A DNA stretch of 42,547 bases from CAVPOO01 sp963707015 (GCA_963707015.1 CAVPOO010000025.1:1-42547), one strand, 5' to 3'; counted from the first letter of the stretch, positions 1 to 9,610 are shown. Notes: generated by a model not told the origin, from the letters alone. Made by a program: numbers and translations.

Positions 1-22
1 CTGCCTTGAAGGTATCGAAGCG

Positions 23-943
23 ATGAAGGTTCATGTCCTCGGCTCGGGCGCCGGCGGCGGTTTCCCGCAATGGAACTGCAACTGCGCCAACTGTGCCCGC
101 TTCCGGCGCGGCGAACTGAGCGCGCACGCCCGCACCCAGTCGTCGATCACCGTCAGTGCCGACGGCATCAACTGGGCACTGATTAACGCCTCCCCGGACA
201 TTCGCGAACAGCTTGCCGCGTTCCCGCCACTGCAGCCGGGACGCGCGCCGCGCGATACGGGTATCCGCGCGGTGATTCTGATGGACAGTCAGATCGACCA
301 CACCACCGGCCTGCTGTCCCTGCGCGAAGGCGACACCCTGAACCTGTACTGTACCGACCGGGTCTACGATGACCTGACCAGCGGCTTTCCCGTGCTGGAT
401 ATGCTTGGGCATTACTGTGGGATAGACTGGCATCCCATTCCGATCAGCGGTGAGCCATTTACCCTCCCCCAGGTCGAAGGACTGGTGTTCACCGCCGTAC
501 CGCTGACCAGCAAGGCACCGCCTTATTCACCGCACCGAAGCGATCCGCAACCCGGCGACAACATCGGGCTGCGCGTGGAGGATCCTGTATCGGCGCGCAA
601 CCTGTTTTATGCCCCCGGCCTTGGCCGCATGGAAGATCATCTCCTGCCCTATATGGAGAATGCCGACTGCCTGCTGATCGATGGCACCTTATGGACTGAC
701 GATGAAATGCAGCGGCGCGGTGTCGGGCAGAAACTGGGCAGCGAGATGGGCCATCTGCCCCAGTCGGGAGCGGGTGGCATGATGGAGCTGCTGAGGCCGC
801 TGCAAAAGCCACGCAAGGTACTGATCCATATCAATAACACCAACCCGATCCTGGACGAGGAGTCACCCGAGCGGGCGCAGTTGAAAACAGAAGATATTGA
901 GGTTGCCTGGGACGGCATGGACATCGTTTTTTTCAAGACATAG
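23..943 (+). CDS. pqqB: PqqB, PQQ biosynthesis protein
   Basis: 306 residues, the usual PqqB length. It is a metallo-beta-lactamase-fold protein that acts in the late steps of pyrroloquinoline quinone synthesis in the cytoplasm; the family is linked to hydroxylation of the tyrosine-derived precursor. The N terminus carries the glycine-rich GSGAGGGFPQWNCNC segment and a CNCANC cysteine cluster typical of PqqB, followed by the DSQIDHTTGLLSLREG stretch (about residues 88-103) that replaces the canonical HxHxDH motif of the fold. The ATG is preceded by GAAGG. pqqC follows after 12 bases and pqqD overlaps pqqC, so this is a pqqBCD operon; pqqA, if present, lies left of the window. Identification is firm. 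Confidence 0.97.
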   Translation: MKVHVLGSGAGGGFPQWNCNCANCARFRRGELSAHARTQSSITVSADGINWALINASPDIREQLAAFPPLQPGRAPRDTGIRAVILMDSQIDHTTGLLSLREGDTLNLYCTDRVYDDLTSGFPVLDMLGHYCGIDWHPIPISGEPFTLPQVEGLVFTAVPLTSKAPPYSPHRSDPQPGDNIGLRVEDPVSARNLFYAPGLGRMEDHLLPYMENADCLLIDGTLWTDDEMQRRGVGQKLGSEMGHLPQSGAGGMMELLRPLQKPRKVLIHINNTNPILDEESPERAQLKTEDIEVAWDGMDIVFFKT

Positions 944-955
944 ACAGGTATCCCT

Positions 956-1693
956 ATGCCAACTGACGCGACAGATGCCTGGGACCGCGAGACGTTCGAG
1001 TCGCGGTTGCGCGCCCTGGGCGATCGCTACCATATCCACCACCCCTTTCAGGTCCAGATGAACCAGGGGAAACTCACGCGCGAACAGATTCAGGGCTGGG
1101 TCGCCAATCGCTATTACTACCAGGTCAGTATTCCCCTGAAGGATTCGGCGCTGATGGCCAACTGCCCGGACCGTGCAGTACGGCGCCGCTGGATTCAGCG
1201 CATTCTCGATCATGATGGCCAGGAGGGTGACGCCGGCGGGATCGAGGCGTGGATCCGGCTCGGTGAAAGCTGTGGACTGGCGCGCGAGGACATCGTGTCC
1301 CAGTCCCGGGTACTGCCTGGCGTCCGCTTCGCCGTGGATGCCTACGTGAACTTCGTCAGACAGGCACCCTGGCAGGAAGCCGTGTGTTCCTCGCTGACCG
1401 AACTGTTCGCCCCCACGATCCACCGTGAGCGGCTCTCCAGCTGGCCCAGGCATTATCCGTGGATCGACAGTGAGGGACTGCAATACTTCCGCAATCGACT
1501 CTCCGAGGCCCATCGGGATGTGCAACACGGTCTGGAATTGACCCTGGACTACTTCACCAGCCGTGCACAGCAGGAACGCGCCCTGCAATTGCTGCAGTTC
1601 AAACTGGATGTCCTGTGGTCCATGCTGGATGCCATGTACCTGGCCTATGTGCTCGACATGCCCCCCTATTTCAATATCAAACCCGCGCCATGA
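956..1693 (+). CDS. pqqC: PqqC, pyrroloquinoline-quinone synthase
   Basis: 245 residues. PqqC is the cofactor-free oxidase that catalyses the last ring closure and eight-electron oxidation giving PQQ. The protein is helical throughout, with family segments HHPFQVQMNQGKLTREQIQGW (split here as HHPFQVQMN then GKLTREQIQGW, about residues 24-44), the RYYYQ stretch, and the DHDGQEGDAGGIEAWIRLGE region (about 84-103). The C-terminal half contains the helix-rich FTSRAQQERALQLLQFK segment. The stop TGA overlaps the pqqD start in ATGA, indicating translational coupling. Length and motifs match the family with no truncation. Confidence 0.97.
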   Translation: MPTDATDAWDRETFESRLRALGDRYHIHHPFQVQMNQGKLTREQIQGWVANRYYYQVSIPLKDSALMANCPDRAVRRRWIQRILDHDGQEGDAGGIEAWIRLGESCGLAREDIVSQSRVLPGVRFAVDAYVNFVRQAPWQEAVCSSLTELFAPTIHRERLSSWPRHYPWIDSEGLQYFRNRLSEAHRDVQHGLELTLDYFTSRAQQERALQLLQFKLDVLWSMLDAMYLAYVLDMPPYFNIKPAP

Positions 1694-1968
1694 AGCCACC
1701 CTTTCCCGACCACGCACGCATTCGTATCGCCGCGCTGTACCGCCTGCAATGGGAAGACAGCCAGCAGGCCTACGTGCTGCTCTATCCCGAAGGCATGGTG
1801 AAGCTCAACAGCAGCGCCGGCGAGATCCTGCGGCGCTGTGACGGCACGCGCACCGCGGCCGATATCATCGCCGACCTGAAGCGGGATTTTCCCGATGCGG
1901 ATCTCGAGGATGACGTACTGAACTTACTCAGCGCCGCCCGTGACAACGGCTGGATCTCCGCCGACTGA
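1690..1968 (+). CDS. pqqD: PqqD, PQQ precursor peptide chaperone
   Basis: 92 residues, normal for PqqD. It is the RiPP recognition element that binds the PqqA precursor peptide and presents it to the radical-SAM enzyme PqqE. The start ATG at 1690 overlaps the pqqC stop (ATGA). Typical family features are the YVLLYPEGMVKLNSSAGEIL segment, the cysteine-glycine turn after it (RRCDGTRT), and the C-terminal DVLNLLSAARDNGWI helix. In most PQQ operons pqqE follows directly; here the coding strand simply ends and a repeat element (A1) starts about 80 bases later, so pqqE must be elsewhere if the pathway is complete. Confidence 0.95.
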   Translation: MKPPFPDHARIRIAALYRLQWEDSQQAYVLLYPEGMVKLNSSAGEILRRCDGTRTAADIIADLKRDFPDADLEDDVLNLLSAARDNGWISAD

Positions 1969-2047
1969 GGCAGGGCGAAACCAGGACCGGGCACCGACCG
2001 CGTGGCCTCGGATAGAACGGGTCCGTATATCGTAAAATAAAAAAGAG

Positions 2048-2338
2048 TATGGCCACGGAATCCACGGAAAAACACGGAAACAACCAATACCCATTAGGAC
2101 ACTATGGTTAAGTCATTTGCCGTCATTCCGGCGCATGCCGGAATCCACTAACCCATTGACTTCCAGGCACTGAATTCCGGGTCACCGCTGCACTCCGCCC
2201 GGAATGACAACGTAATCAGAGGTTCCTTAGATTTTTTTTCCGTGTTTTTCCGTGGATTCCGTGGCTAATGACAAAAAAAACTGGTAGTCAGCCTGATTTG
2301 TCAGCATCCGTCATTATCAACAAGTTGAAACAGTACTA
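2048..2338. repeat. Repeat A copy 1 (MITE-like), split by repeat C
   Basis: The core is an inverted repeat: a left arm with GCCACGGAATCCACGG at about 2052-2067 and a right arm with CCGTGGATTCCGTGGC at about 2251-2266. The right flank continues through TTTGTCAGCATCCGTCATTA to a terminal TA at 2337-2338, which also lies inside the TAG stop codon of the leftward aminopeptidase gene. The left terminal sequence is degenerate. A second repeat (C1, 2095-2229) sits in the loop. Together with C1 it fills the space between pqqD and the next gene; I see no gene there. Confidence 0.85.
2095..2229. repeat. Repeat C copy 1, nested in A1
   Basis: A 135-base element bounded by TA at 2095-2096 and 2228-2229. 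It contains the GTCATTCCGGCGCATGCCGG arm and the opposing CCCGGAATGACAA arm, with outer ends ending in TTAAGTCATT and TAATCAGAGGTTCC. Removing it together with one TA leaves CCATTAGATTTTTTTTCC, almost the loop of the uninterrupted copy A4 (CCATTAGAAGTTTTTTCC, about 26513-26530). This is a filled/empty site pair showing insertion at a TA. Confidence 0.85.
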
Positions 2339-3313
2339 GCGCCCCGTTGCGGTCCGCTCGGCCAGCGTCTCTGTGGCGCGCATCAGGCCATCCTGCATCG
2401 CCGGTTCCGCCGCCGCATGACCGCAGTTTTCGAGCACCACCAGCGTCGACTCCGCCCAGGCCCGGCGCAGGGTCACGGCACTCTCCACTGGACACACCAG
2501 GTCGCGGCGCCCGTGCACCATGACACCGGGGACCCCGGCCAGCCGCGCAACGTCTGCCAGCGCCCCGTCCTGACCGAGGAAGAATCCATGGCGGGCATAA
2601 TGGCAGGCGATGGTGGCACGCGCCACCAGCACATCGGGCTGCGGTTCGCTGGCCTCTGTATCCAGGGTGTGGCTTACGACGGCATGCTCCCAGGCATGCC
2701 ATGCCGCTGCCGCCGCGTCCCGCGCGACCGGGTCGGAACCGCTCAGCCGCCGGTGATAGGCGATCACCGGATCGGTGCACTCCTCGACAGTCAAGCCTTC
2801 CAGGAACGCGGCATACGCCTCCGGAAACACCCGCGCGACACCCTCGGAACCGAAAAACCACGTCTGATCCCGTGCTCTTGCCAGGAACACGCCGCGCAGC
2901 ACCAGGCCCGTCACCCGCTCGGGATGCGCCTGCGCATACAGAAGCGCCAGGGTCGCGCCCCAGGACCCGCCGAAGAGGATCCAGCGCTGCAGACCGAGCC
3001 GGCGGCGCAGGACCTCCAGGTCCGCCAGCAGCAGCGTCGTGGTATTGAACTCGAGGCAAGCCTGCGGCTGCGACTTACCCGCGCCGCGCTGATCGTACAA
3101 CAGGATGTGGAAGCGTTCGGGGTCAAAGAAGCGGCGGTGCCAGGGTGCACAGCCGGAACCCGGTCCGCCGTGGAGACACACCACCGGGATACCGGCGGGG
3201 TTGCCGCACTGCTCGTAATACAGTCGGTGCGGGCCACCCACATCCAGATAGCCCGTCGCAAAGGGCTCGGGGAGCGGGTAGAGCTCCCGCAGCGCTTCGC
3301 CATGATCACCCAT
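2336..3313 (-). CDS. pip: Prolyl aminopeptidase (proline iminopeptidase), S33
   Basis: 325 residues, an alpha/beta hydrolase that removes N-terminal proline from peptides in the cytoplasm. Motifs in order: HGGPGSGC oxyanion-hole region (about 48-55), DQRGAGKS (about 74-81), nucleophile elbow GGSWGAT with Ser at about 117, an acid residue in HGRRDLVCP (about 271-279) and the catalytic His in NCGHAAAEP near residue 300. All are those of bacterial Pip. It lies 18 bases downstream of the small exported protein gene at the 3' end of the long leftward operon. Whether it serves the PQQ system (for example peptide trimming) is only a guess. Its TAG stop coincides with the end of repeat A1. Confidence 0.9.
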   Translation of the reverse strand: MGDHGEALRELYPLPEPFATGYLDVGGPHRLYYEQCGNPAGIPVVCLHGGPGSGCAPWHRRFFDPERFHILLYDQRGAGKSQPQACLEFNTTTLLLADLEVLRRRLGLQRWILFGGSWGATLALLYAQAHPERVTGLVLRGVFLARARDQTWFFGSEGVARVFPEAYAAFLEGLTVEECTDPVIAYHRRLSGSDPVARDAAAAAWHAWEHAVVSHTLDTEASEPQPDVLVARATIACHYARHGFFLGQDGALADVARLAGVPGVMVHGRRDLVCPVESAVTLRRAWAESTLVVLENCGHAAAEPAMQDGLMRATETLAERTATGR

Positions 3314-3331
3314 CCGTGCCAGGCCGGTCGG

Positions 3332-4018
3332 CTAGTCGGGTGATTTGCCCGGCTGGCTGGCCGCTGCCTTCCCGCGAAGCGTCTCGTCGAGCTTCTCGGC
3401 AAGACTTTCCACGCCCCTTATCGTGAGTCTCTTTTGAGGCCCCTTGACCTCGACGATAAAGTCGCCAGCCAGTTGACCGGTTTTCGTATCGATCAGGTGG
3501 GCCATGAAGTAGACAAACAGGAAACTTGCCTTATGGACCCGCCCGACGACCACCCAGTCGGCACCGGCACTGCGTCCGAGTTCGGCAGCCGCATCGTGAT
3601 GATCGAAGAGATAACCAAAACTCCTGTCAGCCTGTGTCTGGCTTTGCGAATCGATGCCAGCAATCCGGTAACCGCCTTTTGCCGCCAGCGTCTCGGCCAG
3701 CAAGGGCCCGAGCGATGCGACCCGTTCCTGCTCTTGCGGGGAGCCCGGATCGAGCGTCAGGTCGTTCAGTTCGAAATCGAGAATCAGGACCGGCACATCC
3801 CCGGCAAAAACCGCGGGGATCGACAACAGGCTCAGCACCAGGAACACGGCCCGGCTGGCACGCCCACGCCCTGCCCGTGCTTCGCAGGCAACGCCAGGGG
3901 ATGGCCGGGGGAAAGACCGACCGGCCGAGGGGACACCGACGCGAGCGGCAGCCGCGCCGGCGATCGCTGTTGCCGGTTTATGGCGAGGGTAGCACTTGCA
4001 CATCAGCTTGCTCTTCAT
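3332..4018 (-). CDS. Small exported protein, DUF3280/DUF2380-like
   Basis: 228 residues from the ATG at 4018, which overlaps the stop of the permease gene (ATGA). The conserved part starts at about residue 72 with VPVLILDFELNDLT and continues through SFGYLFDHHDAAAELGRSAG, ADWVVVGRVHKASFLFVYF and a C-terminal helix. This resembles a protein of unknown function that accompanies PQQ-dehydrogenase ABC clusters; I recall it as DUF3280/DUF2380 but cannot confirm. A hydrophobic signal-like segment (VFLVLSLLSIPAVFAG) lies only at about residues 58-73, after an unusually long Arg/Ala-rich leader; a GTG at 3847 would give a normal signal peptide, so the start is uncertain. Probably periplasmic. Confidence 0.7.
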   Translation of the reverse strand: MKSKLMCKCYPRHKPATAIAGAAAARVGVPSAGRSFPRPSPGVACEARAGRGRASRAVFLVLSLLSIPAVFAGDVPVLILDFELNDLTLDPGSPQEQERVASLGPLLAETLAAKGGYRIAGIDSQSQTQADRSFGYLFDHHDAAAELGRSAGADWVVVGRVHKASFLFVYFMAHLIDTKTGQLAGDFIVEVKGPQKRLTIRGVESLAEKLDETLRGKAAASQPGKSPD

Positions 4019-4827
4019 CAGGCGGCGCGCTGCACCCGCTGCAGCAGGCCGCGTTGCGGGTCGTAGCCGAGCACGGCCAGCACAAAGCATACGATGAGAC
4101 TGGCCAGTACCACGGCGAACGCGGTGGCCTCGAACTGTCCGTACAGGGCGTAACGAATCAGTTGCACGACATGGGTAAAGGGATTGAAGCGGGCAAGCTG
4201 ATAGACCACTTCGGCGCCTGCCTCCTGCAGTTTCCACAAGGGGTACAGCGCCGAAGAAAGAAAAAACATGGGAAAGATCACGAAGTTCATCGTGCCGGCG
4301 AAGTTTTCCAGTTGCTTGATGTACACCGACAGCAGCAGGCCGACGGAACCCAGCATCATGCCCGAGAGGATCAACGCCGGCAGCGCATACAACCAGCCGG
4401 TCCAGGGAAGGTCCACGTCAAACACCGCACACAGCGCCAGGAAGGCGTAGGCCTGCAGCACCGACAGCAGGGTACCGGCGCTCAGTTTGCACAGCAGCAG
4501 ATACCAGCGTGGCAGCGGGGCGGTGAGCAACAGCCGCATGATGCCCATCTCGCGATCGTAGACCATGGCCAGCGAGGACTGCATGCCGTTGAACAGCAAT
4601 ACCATGCCGAGCAGGCCGGGCACGATATACACCTCGTATTCGATATAGGTTTCGTAGGGCGGGATAATGGACACGCCGAAGACATTCTGAAATCCGGTGG
4701 CGAATACAATCAGCCACAAACTCGGCCGTACCAGCGCCGAAAACAGGCGTCCGCGCTGCTGAAAAAACTTGACCACTTCGCGGCTGGAGACCGCCATGAG
4801 GGCGTGCAGCGCATGATTCGGCGTCAT
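4018..4827 (-). CDS. ABC-2 type permease, PedC/LutF-like (PQQ dehydrogenase system)
   Basis: 269 residues with about six hydrophobic segments, an ABC-2 family inner-membrane permease. The segments REVVKFFQQRGRLFSALVRP near the N terminus and YIVPGLLGMVLLFNGMQSSL (about 69-88) are characteristic of permeases found beside PQQ-dependent alcohol dehydrogenases. Homologues (PedC of Pseudomonas putida, LutF of Methylobacterium) belong to transporters shown genetically to be needed for lanthanide uptake; that role here is inferred. Its cognate ATPase is probably the one ending at 7249. Repeat A2 lies just upstream and separates it from the other operon genes. The downstream gene overlaps its stop. 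Confidence 0.85.
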   Translation of the reverse strand: MTPNHALHALMAVSSREVVKFFQQRGRLFSALVRPSLWLIVFATGFQNVFGVSIIPPYETYIEYEVYIVPGLLGMVLLFNGMQSSLAMVYDREMGIMRLLLTAPLPRWYLLLCKLSAGTLLSVLQAYAFLALCAVFDVDLPWTGWLYALPALILSGMMLGSVGLLLSVYIKQLENFAGTMNFVIFPMFFLSSALYPLWKLQEAGAEVVYQLARFNPFTHVVQLIRYALYGQFEATAFAVVLASLIVCFVLAVLGYDPQRGLLQRVQRAA

Positions 4828-4849
4828 AAATCTCCTCCCGGCGGGCCCC

Positions 4850-5010
4850 TGGTGTTTAGCGAATCTGAGGATGCCCTATAGTATGGCCACGGAATCCACG
4901 GAAGGACACGGAAAGAACGAATTTCCATAAGAATTTTTTTCCGTGTTCTTCCGTGGATTCCGTGGCTATAAAAAAATTGTAGCGCCCAGCTTACATTTGT
5001 CAGGAGCCTG
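4850..5010. repeat. Repeat A copy 2
   Basis: Arms GCCACGGAATCCACGG (about 4885-4900) and CCGTGGATTCCGTGGC (about 4951-4966) form a long imperfect hairpin around a short AT-rich loop. The left flank AATCTGAGGATG resembles the AATCTGATGATGACGGAT end of copy A4, and the right flank TTACATTTGTCAG the other end, but both termini are diverged and boundaries are approximate. It sits inside the leftward operon between the binding-protein gene and the permease gene, where the transcript would fold into a strong stem. Confidence 0.75.
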
Positions 5011-5041
5011 TCGGACTCAGGCTCACTCTCCACCTGCCTCG

Positions 5042-6250
5042 TCACGAACCCTTAAGTCCGGCAGGCGCCTGAAAACGGCAACGGCTGTCCTGCTCGTCAA
5101 ATCCGAGCGTGTCCAGGTTGTTGGTCTGGTGCAGGAAGCCCTCCAGTGGCGCACGGGCGACGACCCAGTTGAGGGTTGTCAGAAACACCGGCTGGCGCAG
5201 CTGGTGGTCCCAGGCTCGGAAGCCGAGCCGGTGGCCCTTGAAGCCGTCCAGCACCAGGGCATCGCTCAACATGTAATCACGTACCTGCTGAAAGTCGCCC
5301 CCGCCCGTACGCACGACCGATTCCACCACCGCTTTCACACCGATCCAGGCAGACCAGTCGTAGCCGGTCATGGGGCGCTTGGCTGCCTTGAGGAAGCGGC
5401 CATTCAGTTGCGGTGCGCCATGGCGTTCCCAGGCCCAGTGCCACCATTCCGGAACCAGGCCGGCCGCGCCAACCACGGGTCGGGGTTTCTGAATCTGATA
5501 GGGCACATCACGGGCAAACTCGCCTGTCGCATCGGCCACGAACACCACATCGTAATCGGCACTGGCGGTGAGCAGCGCGACGTTGTTCTGGCTGCGCTGG
5601 CGCGGATCACGTCCCAGGACAAAGGGCCGGACCGCCTCGATCTTCAGCCCGAAACGGGCCGCCGAGCGCTGGAACGCCGCGAGCAGTTCGGCGTCTTCCG
5701 GGTTCGGTCCCTTGAGCACCAGGACCTCACGCCATTTGCGGGCGACCAGAAACTGACCCATGGCATCCATGAGCATGGCGTAGCTGGGCGCCACGTGCAG
5801 GAGCTGTGCCTGACACTCGCTCTGGCGCAATCCGTCATCCAGGGCCGACAGATTGAAAAGCAACAGCTCCCGACCGCGGGTCCGGCGCGCTATCTCGGCC
5901 ACCGCAGCACCCGGCAGATCGAGTAAGAAGTAGTTCACCCCCTCTCCTGTCAGCCGCTCGACCGTCGCGACGGCCGCCTGTACATCGGCCTCGCGGTGAT
6001 GGGTCAGCTCGAAAGCGACCCCTGCGGCCGAGCCGGCGAAGCGGGCCTCCTTGAGGGCCACCTCGGCGCCGGCATAGGGCCGTCCCCAGGGCTGTCCCGG
6101 GAAGCGTGCCTCCATCTGTTTCTCGCGGTAGCGCGGGTCATCGTCGAGCTCCAGGTAGGCCATGGACACCACCCGGTCGGCCGCGTGGCCGATGCCGGCG
6201 GCCAGCCAGACCGCGGCGATGAGCAACAGGAAGCGGTAGCGCATAACCAT
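5042..6250 (-). CDS. ABC substrate-binding protein, PedA/LutA-like (PQQ dehydrogenase system)
   Basis: 402 residues with an N-terminal signal peptide (hydrophobic LLLIAAVWLAAGIGHAAD, cleavage near residue 23). The mature part has the two-domain periplasmic-binding fold of the branched-chain amino-acid/ABC receptor type, with segments VVSMAYLELDDDPRYREKQM, YFLLDLPGAAVAEIARR and MTGYDWSAWIGVKAVVES seen in the substrate-binding proteins of PQQ-alcohol-dehydrogenase ABC systems. Members of this system (PedA1/A2, LutA) are needed for lanthanide uptake in other bacteria, though direct metal binding by this domain is not evident from sequence. The ATG lies three bases after the stop of the beta-propeller gene. 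Confidence 0.85.
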   Translation of the reverse strand: MVMRYRFLLLIAAVWLAAGIGHAADRVVSMAYLELDDDPRYREKQMEARFPGQPWGRPYAGAEVALKEARFAGSAAGVAFELTHHREADVQAAVATVERLTGEGVNYFLLDLPGAAVAEIARRTRGRELLLFNLSALDDGLRQSECQAQLLHVAPSYAMLMDAMGQFLVARKWREVLVLKGPNPEDAELLAAFQRSAARFGLKIEAVRPFVLGRDPRQRSQNNVALLTASADYDVVFVADATGEFARDVPYQIQKPRPVVGAAGLVPEWWHWAWERHGAPQLNGRFLKAAKRPMTGYDWSAWIGVKAVVESVVRTGGGDFQQVRDYMLSDALVLDGFKGHRLGFRAWDHQLRQPVFLTTLNWVVARAPLEGFLHQTNNLDTLGFDEQDSRCRFQAPAGLKGS

Positions 6251-6253
6251 GAG

Positions 6254-7248
6254 CTAATCGTCCACCCGGACGGTATAGGGAACCCGGCCGACGGGCACCG
6301 AGCGCTGCACCTTGAGACTGTTGGTGTCGATCACCGACAGGTCATCGCTCTTGCCGTTGGTGACATACAGCGTCTTCTCATCGCGGCTCAGCGTGAGGCC
6401 CCAGGGACGCTGCCCCACCAGCACGTAATCCTTTACCTTGCGGCTGGCCACATCGACCACCGCCACGTGGTTCGCGCCTCCCAGGGTAATATAGGCCGTG
6501 CTGCCATCGCGGGTCATGGTAAGACCAACCGGGGTTATGTCGTCCGGCCGGAAACCCCTGGGCTCGAAGCGGATCTCACCCTTGACCCGGTTGTCTTGCG
6601 TGTCGATGATGGACACACTGCCGCTCAGTTCGCTGCTGACCCAGAGCTCCTTTCCGTCGGGAGTCAGTGCGAAGCGGCGCGGACGGTTGCCCACCAGCAC
6701 ATTGGCCTTCAAGGTACGGGTTTCGACGTCCACGACGTGTACCATATTGGCCACCTCCGAAGACACATAGACCGTGCGTCCGTCAGGATTCGCCAGCACA
6801 CCCTCCGGCTCCTCACCCACTTCGATCTCGCCGACCACCTGTTTCTGCTCCAGGTCGAATATCGTGAGCAGGCCATCGTCCTCGTTGGACGCGTAGAGAT
6901 AGCGTCCGTCCGGACTGAGATCGAAGCGTTCCGGGTCCTCGCCCACGTCCAGCTGCCCGACGACTTCAAGCCTGGCGATATCGATGACGTCAATGGCGTC
7001 ACCGTCCCCGCAGGCAACATAGAGCAGACTGTGGTCCGGACTGAATTTGAGTCCCCGGGGCCGTTGCGCTGTCTTGATCACCTTCAGCTTTTCATAGGTC
7101 TTGCCGTCCAGCACGGTGACCACATGGTCCTTCTCGCTGCTCACGAACAGGTAGCCGGTGTCCCGGGCGAGCAGCGGTCCGGCGGCCAGCTGGCAAAGCA
7201 GCCCGACGACCAGCGCGGTGGCTGTGGAAAGTATCGGTGTCCTGCGCA

Positions 7249-7249
<1 letters not shown>
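6254..7249 (-). CDS. PQQ-catabolism-associated YVTN beta-propeller protein
   Basis: 331 residues. A signal peptide (ILSTATALVVGLLCQLAAG, cleavage near residue 28) is followed by about seven roughly 42-residue repeats of the YVTN type, each with a phrase like SPDGRYLYAS or TPDGKELWVS and then a VIDT/VVDV strand, giving a periplasmic seven-bladed propeller. Such proteins consistently accompany PQQ-dependent dehydrogenase ABC systems; their molecular role is unknown. The start ATG overlaps the stop of the ATPase gene (ATGA), so the two are translationally coupled. Confidence 0.9.
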
Positions 7250-8021
<772 letters not shown>

Positions 8022-8022
<1 letters not shown>

Positions 8023-8852
8023 CACAGTACCGTCTTCAGGGGCTGGAATACCCGGCGACCGGAATCCCCGACGTCCGACTCGGGCTGGCTGTCCGGTTCC
8101 ACCAGCCCGGACAGCAGGTCGGGATATTGAGCAAGCAGGCGGTCGTGCAGTTCGCCGACGCTGGCATCATCCAGTTGCCGCGGTCGCGCCAGGTGCACCG
8201 GCACCTCCAGCACCACCCGACCTGGCCCTCTGGACAGGAACAGCACGCGTTCGGCGAGCGCGAGGGCCTCGCGCAGGTGATGCGTCACGAACAGCACGGT
8301 CGGCCGCAGTTCTCCCCACAGCGTCAGTAACAGATCGCGCAGGCGTGCGGCGGTCGGTGCGTCCAGGGACAAAAAGGGCTCGTCCATCAGCAGCAGTTCC
8401 GGGCGCACGGCGAATGCCCGTGCCAGCGCCACACGCCGCTGCATGCCACCGGAAAGCTGGCTCGGAAATGCGTGCTCCACCTCGGCAAGTCCCACCTCAC
8501 TGAGCAGGTGCCGGCAACGGGCCACGCTTTGCGGCTCCTTGTCCAGCACCAGCAACAGATTATCCAGCACCGTTAACCAGGGCATGAGCCGGGGCTCCTG
8601 AAACACAAAGCCGATGCGCACCGGCGTGGCGGCGCCACCGGGATGCAGCGGCTGTCCGTCTACCTGTACCTCGCCATCCAGATCCCGATCCAGACCGCTG
8701 ATGATGTTGAGCAGGGTGCTCTTACCGGCCCCGGACGGTCCCACGATCGCAACAAACTCGCCGGGAAATGCGCTGAAGCGAAGCGTTTCCACCGCCGCGG
8801 CGCCTGCACCGGCATAGCGCTTGCGCCGGATATTCACGTCCAGGTGGTTCAC
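8022..8852 (-). CDS. NitT/TauT-type ABC transporter ATPase
   Basis: About 276 residues. Walker A GPSGAGKST, Q-loop VFQEPRLMPWL, signature LSGGMQRRVALARA, Walker B LLLMDEPFLSLD and H-loop VTHHLREAL are all present and identify the nitrate/sulfonate/taurine branch of importer ATPases. The GTG at 8852 forms a GTGA overlap with the permease stop and has GGTGG six bases upstream; a GTG at 8861 is the alternative. A C-terminal extension of about 30 residues after the core domain carries no recognisable motif. It forms one transporter with the next two upstream genes; the substrate is unknown. Confidence 0.9.
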
Positions 8853-9610
8853 TGGCGCCACCGTGTCAGGCGCCGCTCCAGGGGCCGCATCAGCACCGCC
8901 TCCACGCCGAGTACCACGGCGGCAAACGCCAGGGTATAGGCCAGGATGCTGGTGATGTCGAAGAACTGGAAGAAGGTACCGAGTTGAAAACCGACGCCGT
9001 CACTGCGACCCAGCAGTTCGACCACCAGTACGATCTTCCAGATCAGTGCCAGCCCGCCGCGCGCCGCCGCCATCACATAGGGAAACAGTTGTGGCAGATA
9101 GACCTGGATCAGGGTACGCAGCGGGGGCACCCGGTACACACCGGCCACCTCCATGAGCTGCCGGTCCACCGCGCGCGCGCCTTCGCGCACGGTCACCACC
9201 ACGGTCGGAATCTTGTTCAGGGCCACCGCCGTCACCGCGGCCGCCTCCGTGAGACCGAACCAGATATAGCAGAGGATGATGGTGACCAGCGCCGGGATGT
9301 TCAGCGCCAGCACCAGCAGGCTGTCCATGGCCGCATCCGCGCGCCGGTTGCGGCCCATGACAATCCCAAGCGCAGTCCCCAGCGCCATGGCAATCAGGAA
9401 ACTGACCGCGACCCGCGCCAGCGTGACCCCCAGATGATAGAGCAGGCTGCCCTCGGTGAGTTCACGCCAGAGGCTCACGAGCACCACGCTGGGCGCCGGC
9501 AGCAGCGGCTTGTTCACCCATAGGGCAGCCAGCTGCCAGAGGCTGAAAAAAACCACCAGGGAAAGGCCGCGCAGCCACGCGTCCGTCGGGCGCAACATCA
9601 CTGCGGACAT
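8849..9610 (-). CDS. NitT/TauT-type ABC transporter permease
   Basis: 253 residues with about six transmembrane segments, binding-protein-dependent transport inner-membrane component. The coupling loop EAA-like region is seen at MEVAGVYRVPPLRTLIQVYLP (split: MEVAGVYRVPPL then RTLIQVYLP, about residues 158-178), and the preceding ALGTALGIVMGRNRRAD segment is typical of SsuC/TauC permeases. It overlaps the binding-protein gene by 13 bases if started at 9610; an ATG at 9598 (TGATG overlap) is equally plausible. It imports an unidentified substrate with the neighbouring ATPase and binding protein. Confidence 0.9.
   Translation of the reverse strand: MSAVMLRPTDAWLRGLSLVVFFSLWQLAALWVNKPLLPAPSVVLVSLWRELTEGSLLYHLGVTLARVAVSFLIAMALGTALGIVMGRNRRADAAMDSLLVLALNIPALVTIILCYIWFGLTEAAAVTAVALNKIPTVVVTVREGARAVDRQLMEVAGVYRVPPLRTLIQVYLPQLFPYVMAAARGGLALIWKIVLVVELLGRSDGVGFQLGTFFQFFDITSILAYTLAFAAVVLGVEAVLMRPLERRLTRWRQ

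Noticed and set aside
3526..4881. 451-codon plus-strand open frame
   Set aside because: Shadow of the ABC-2 permease and DUF gene on the minus strand; no motif and a Gln/His/Arg-biased composition.
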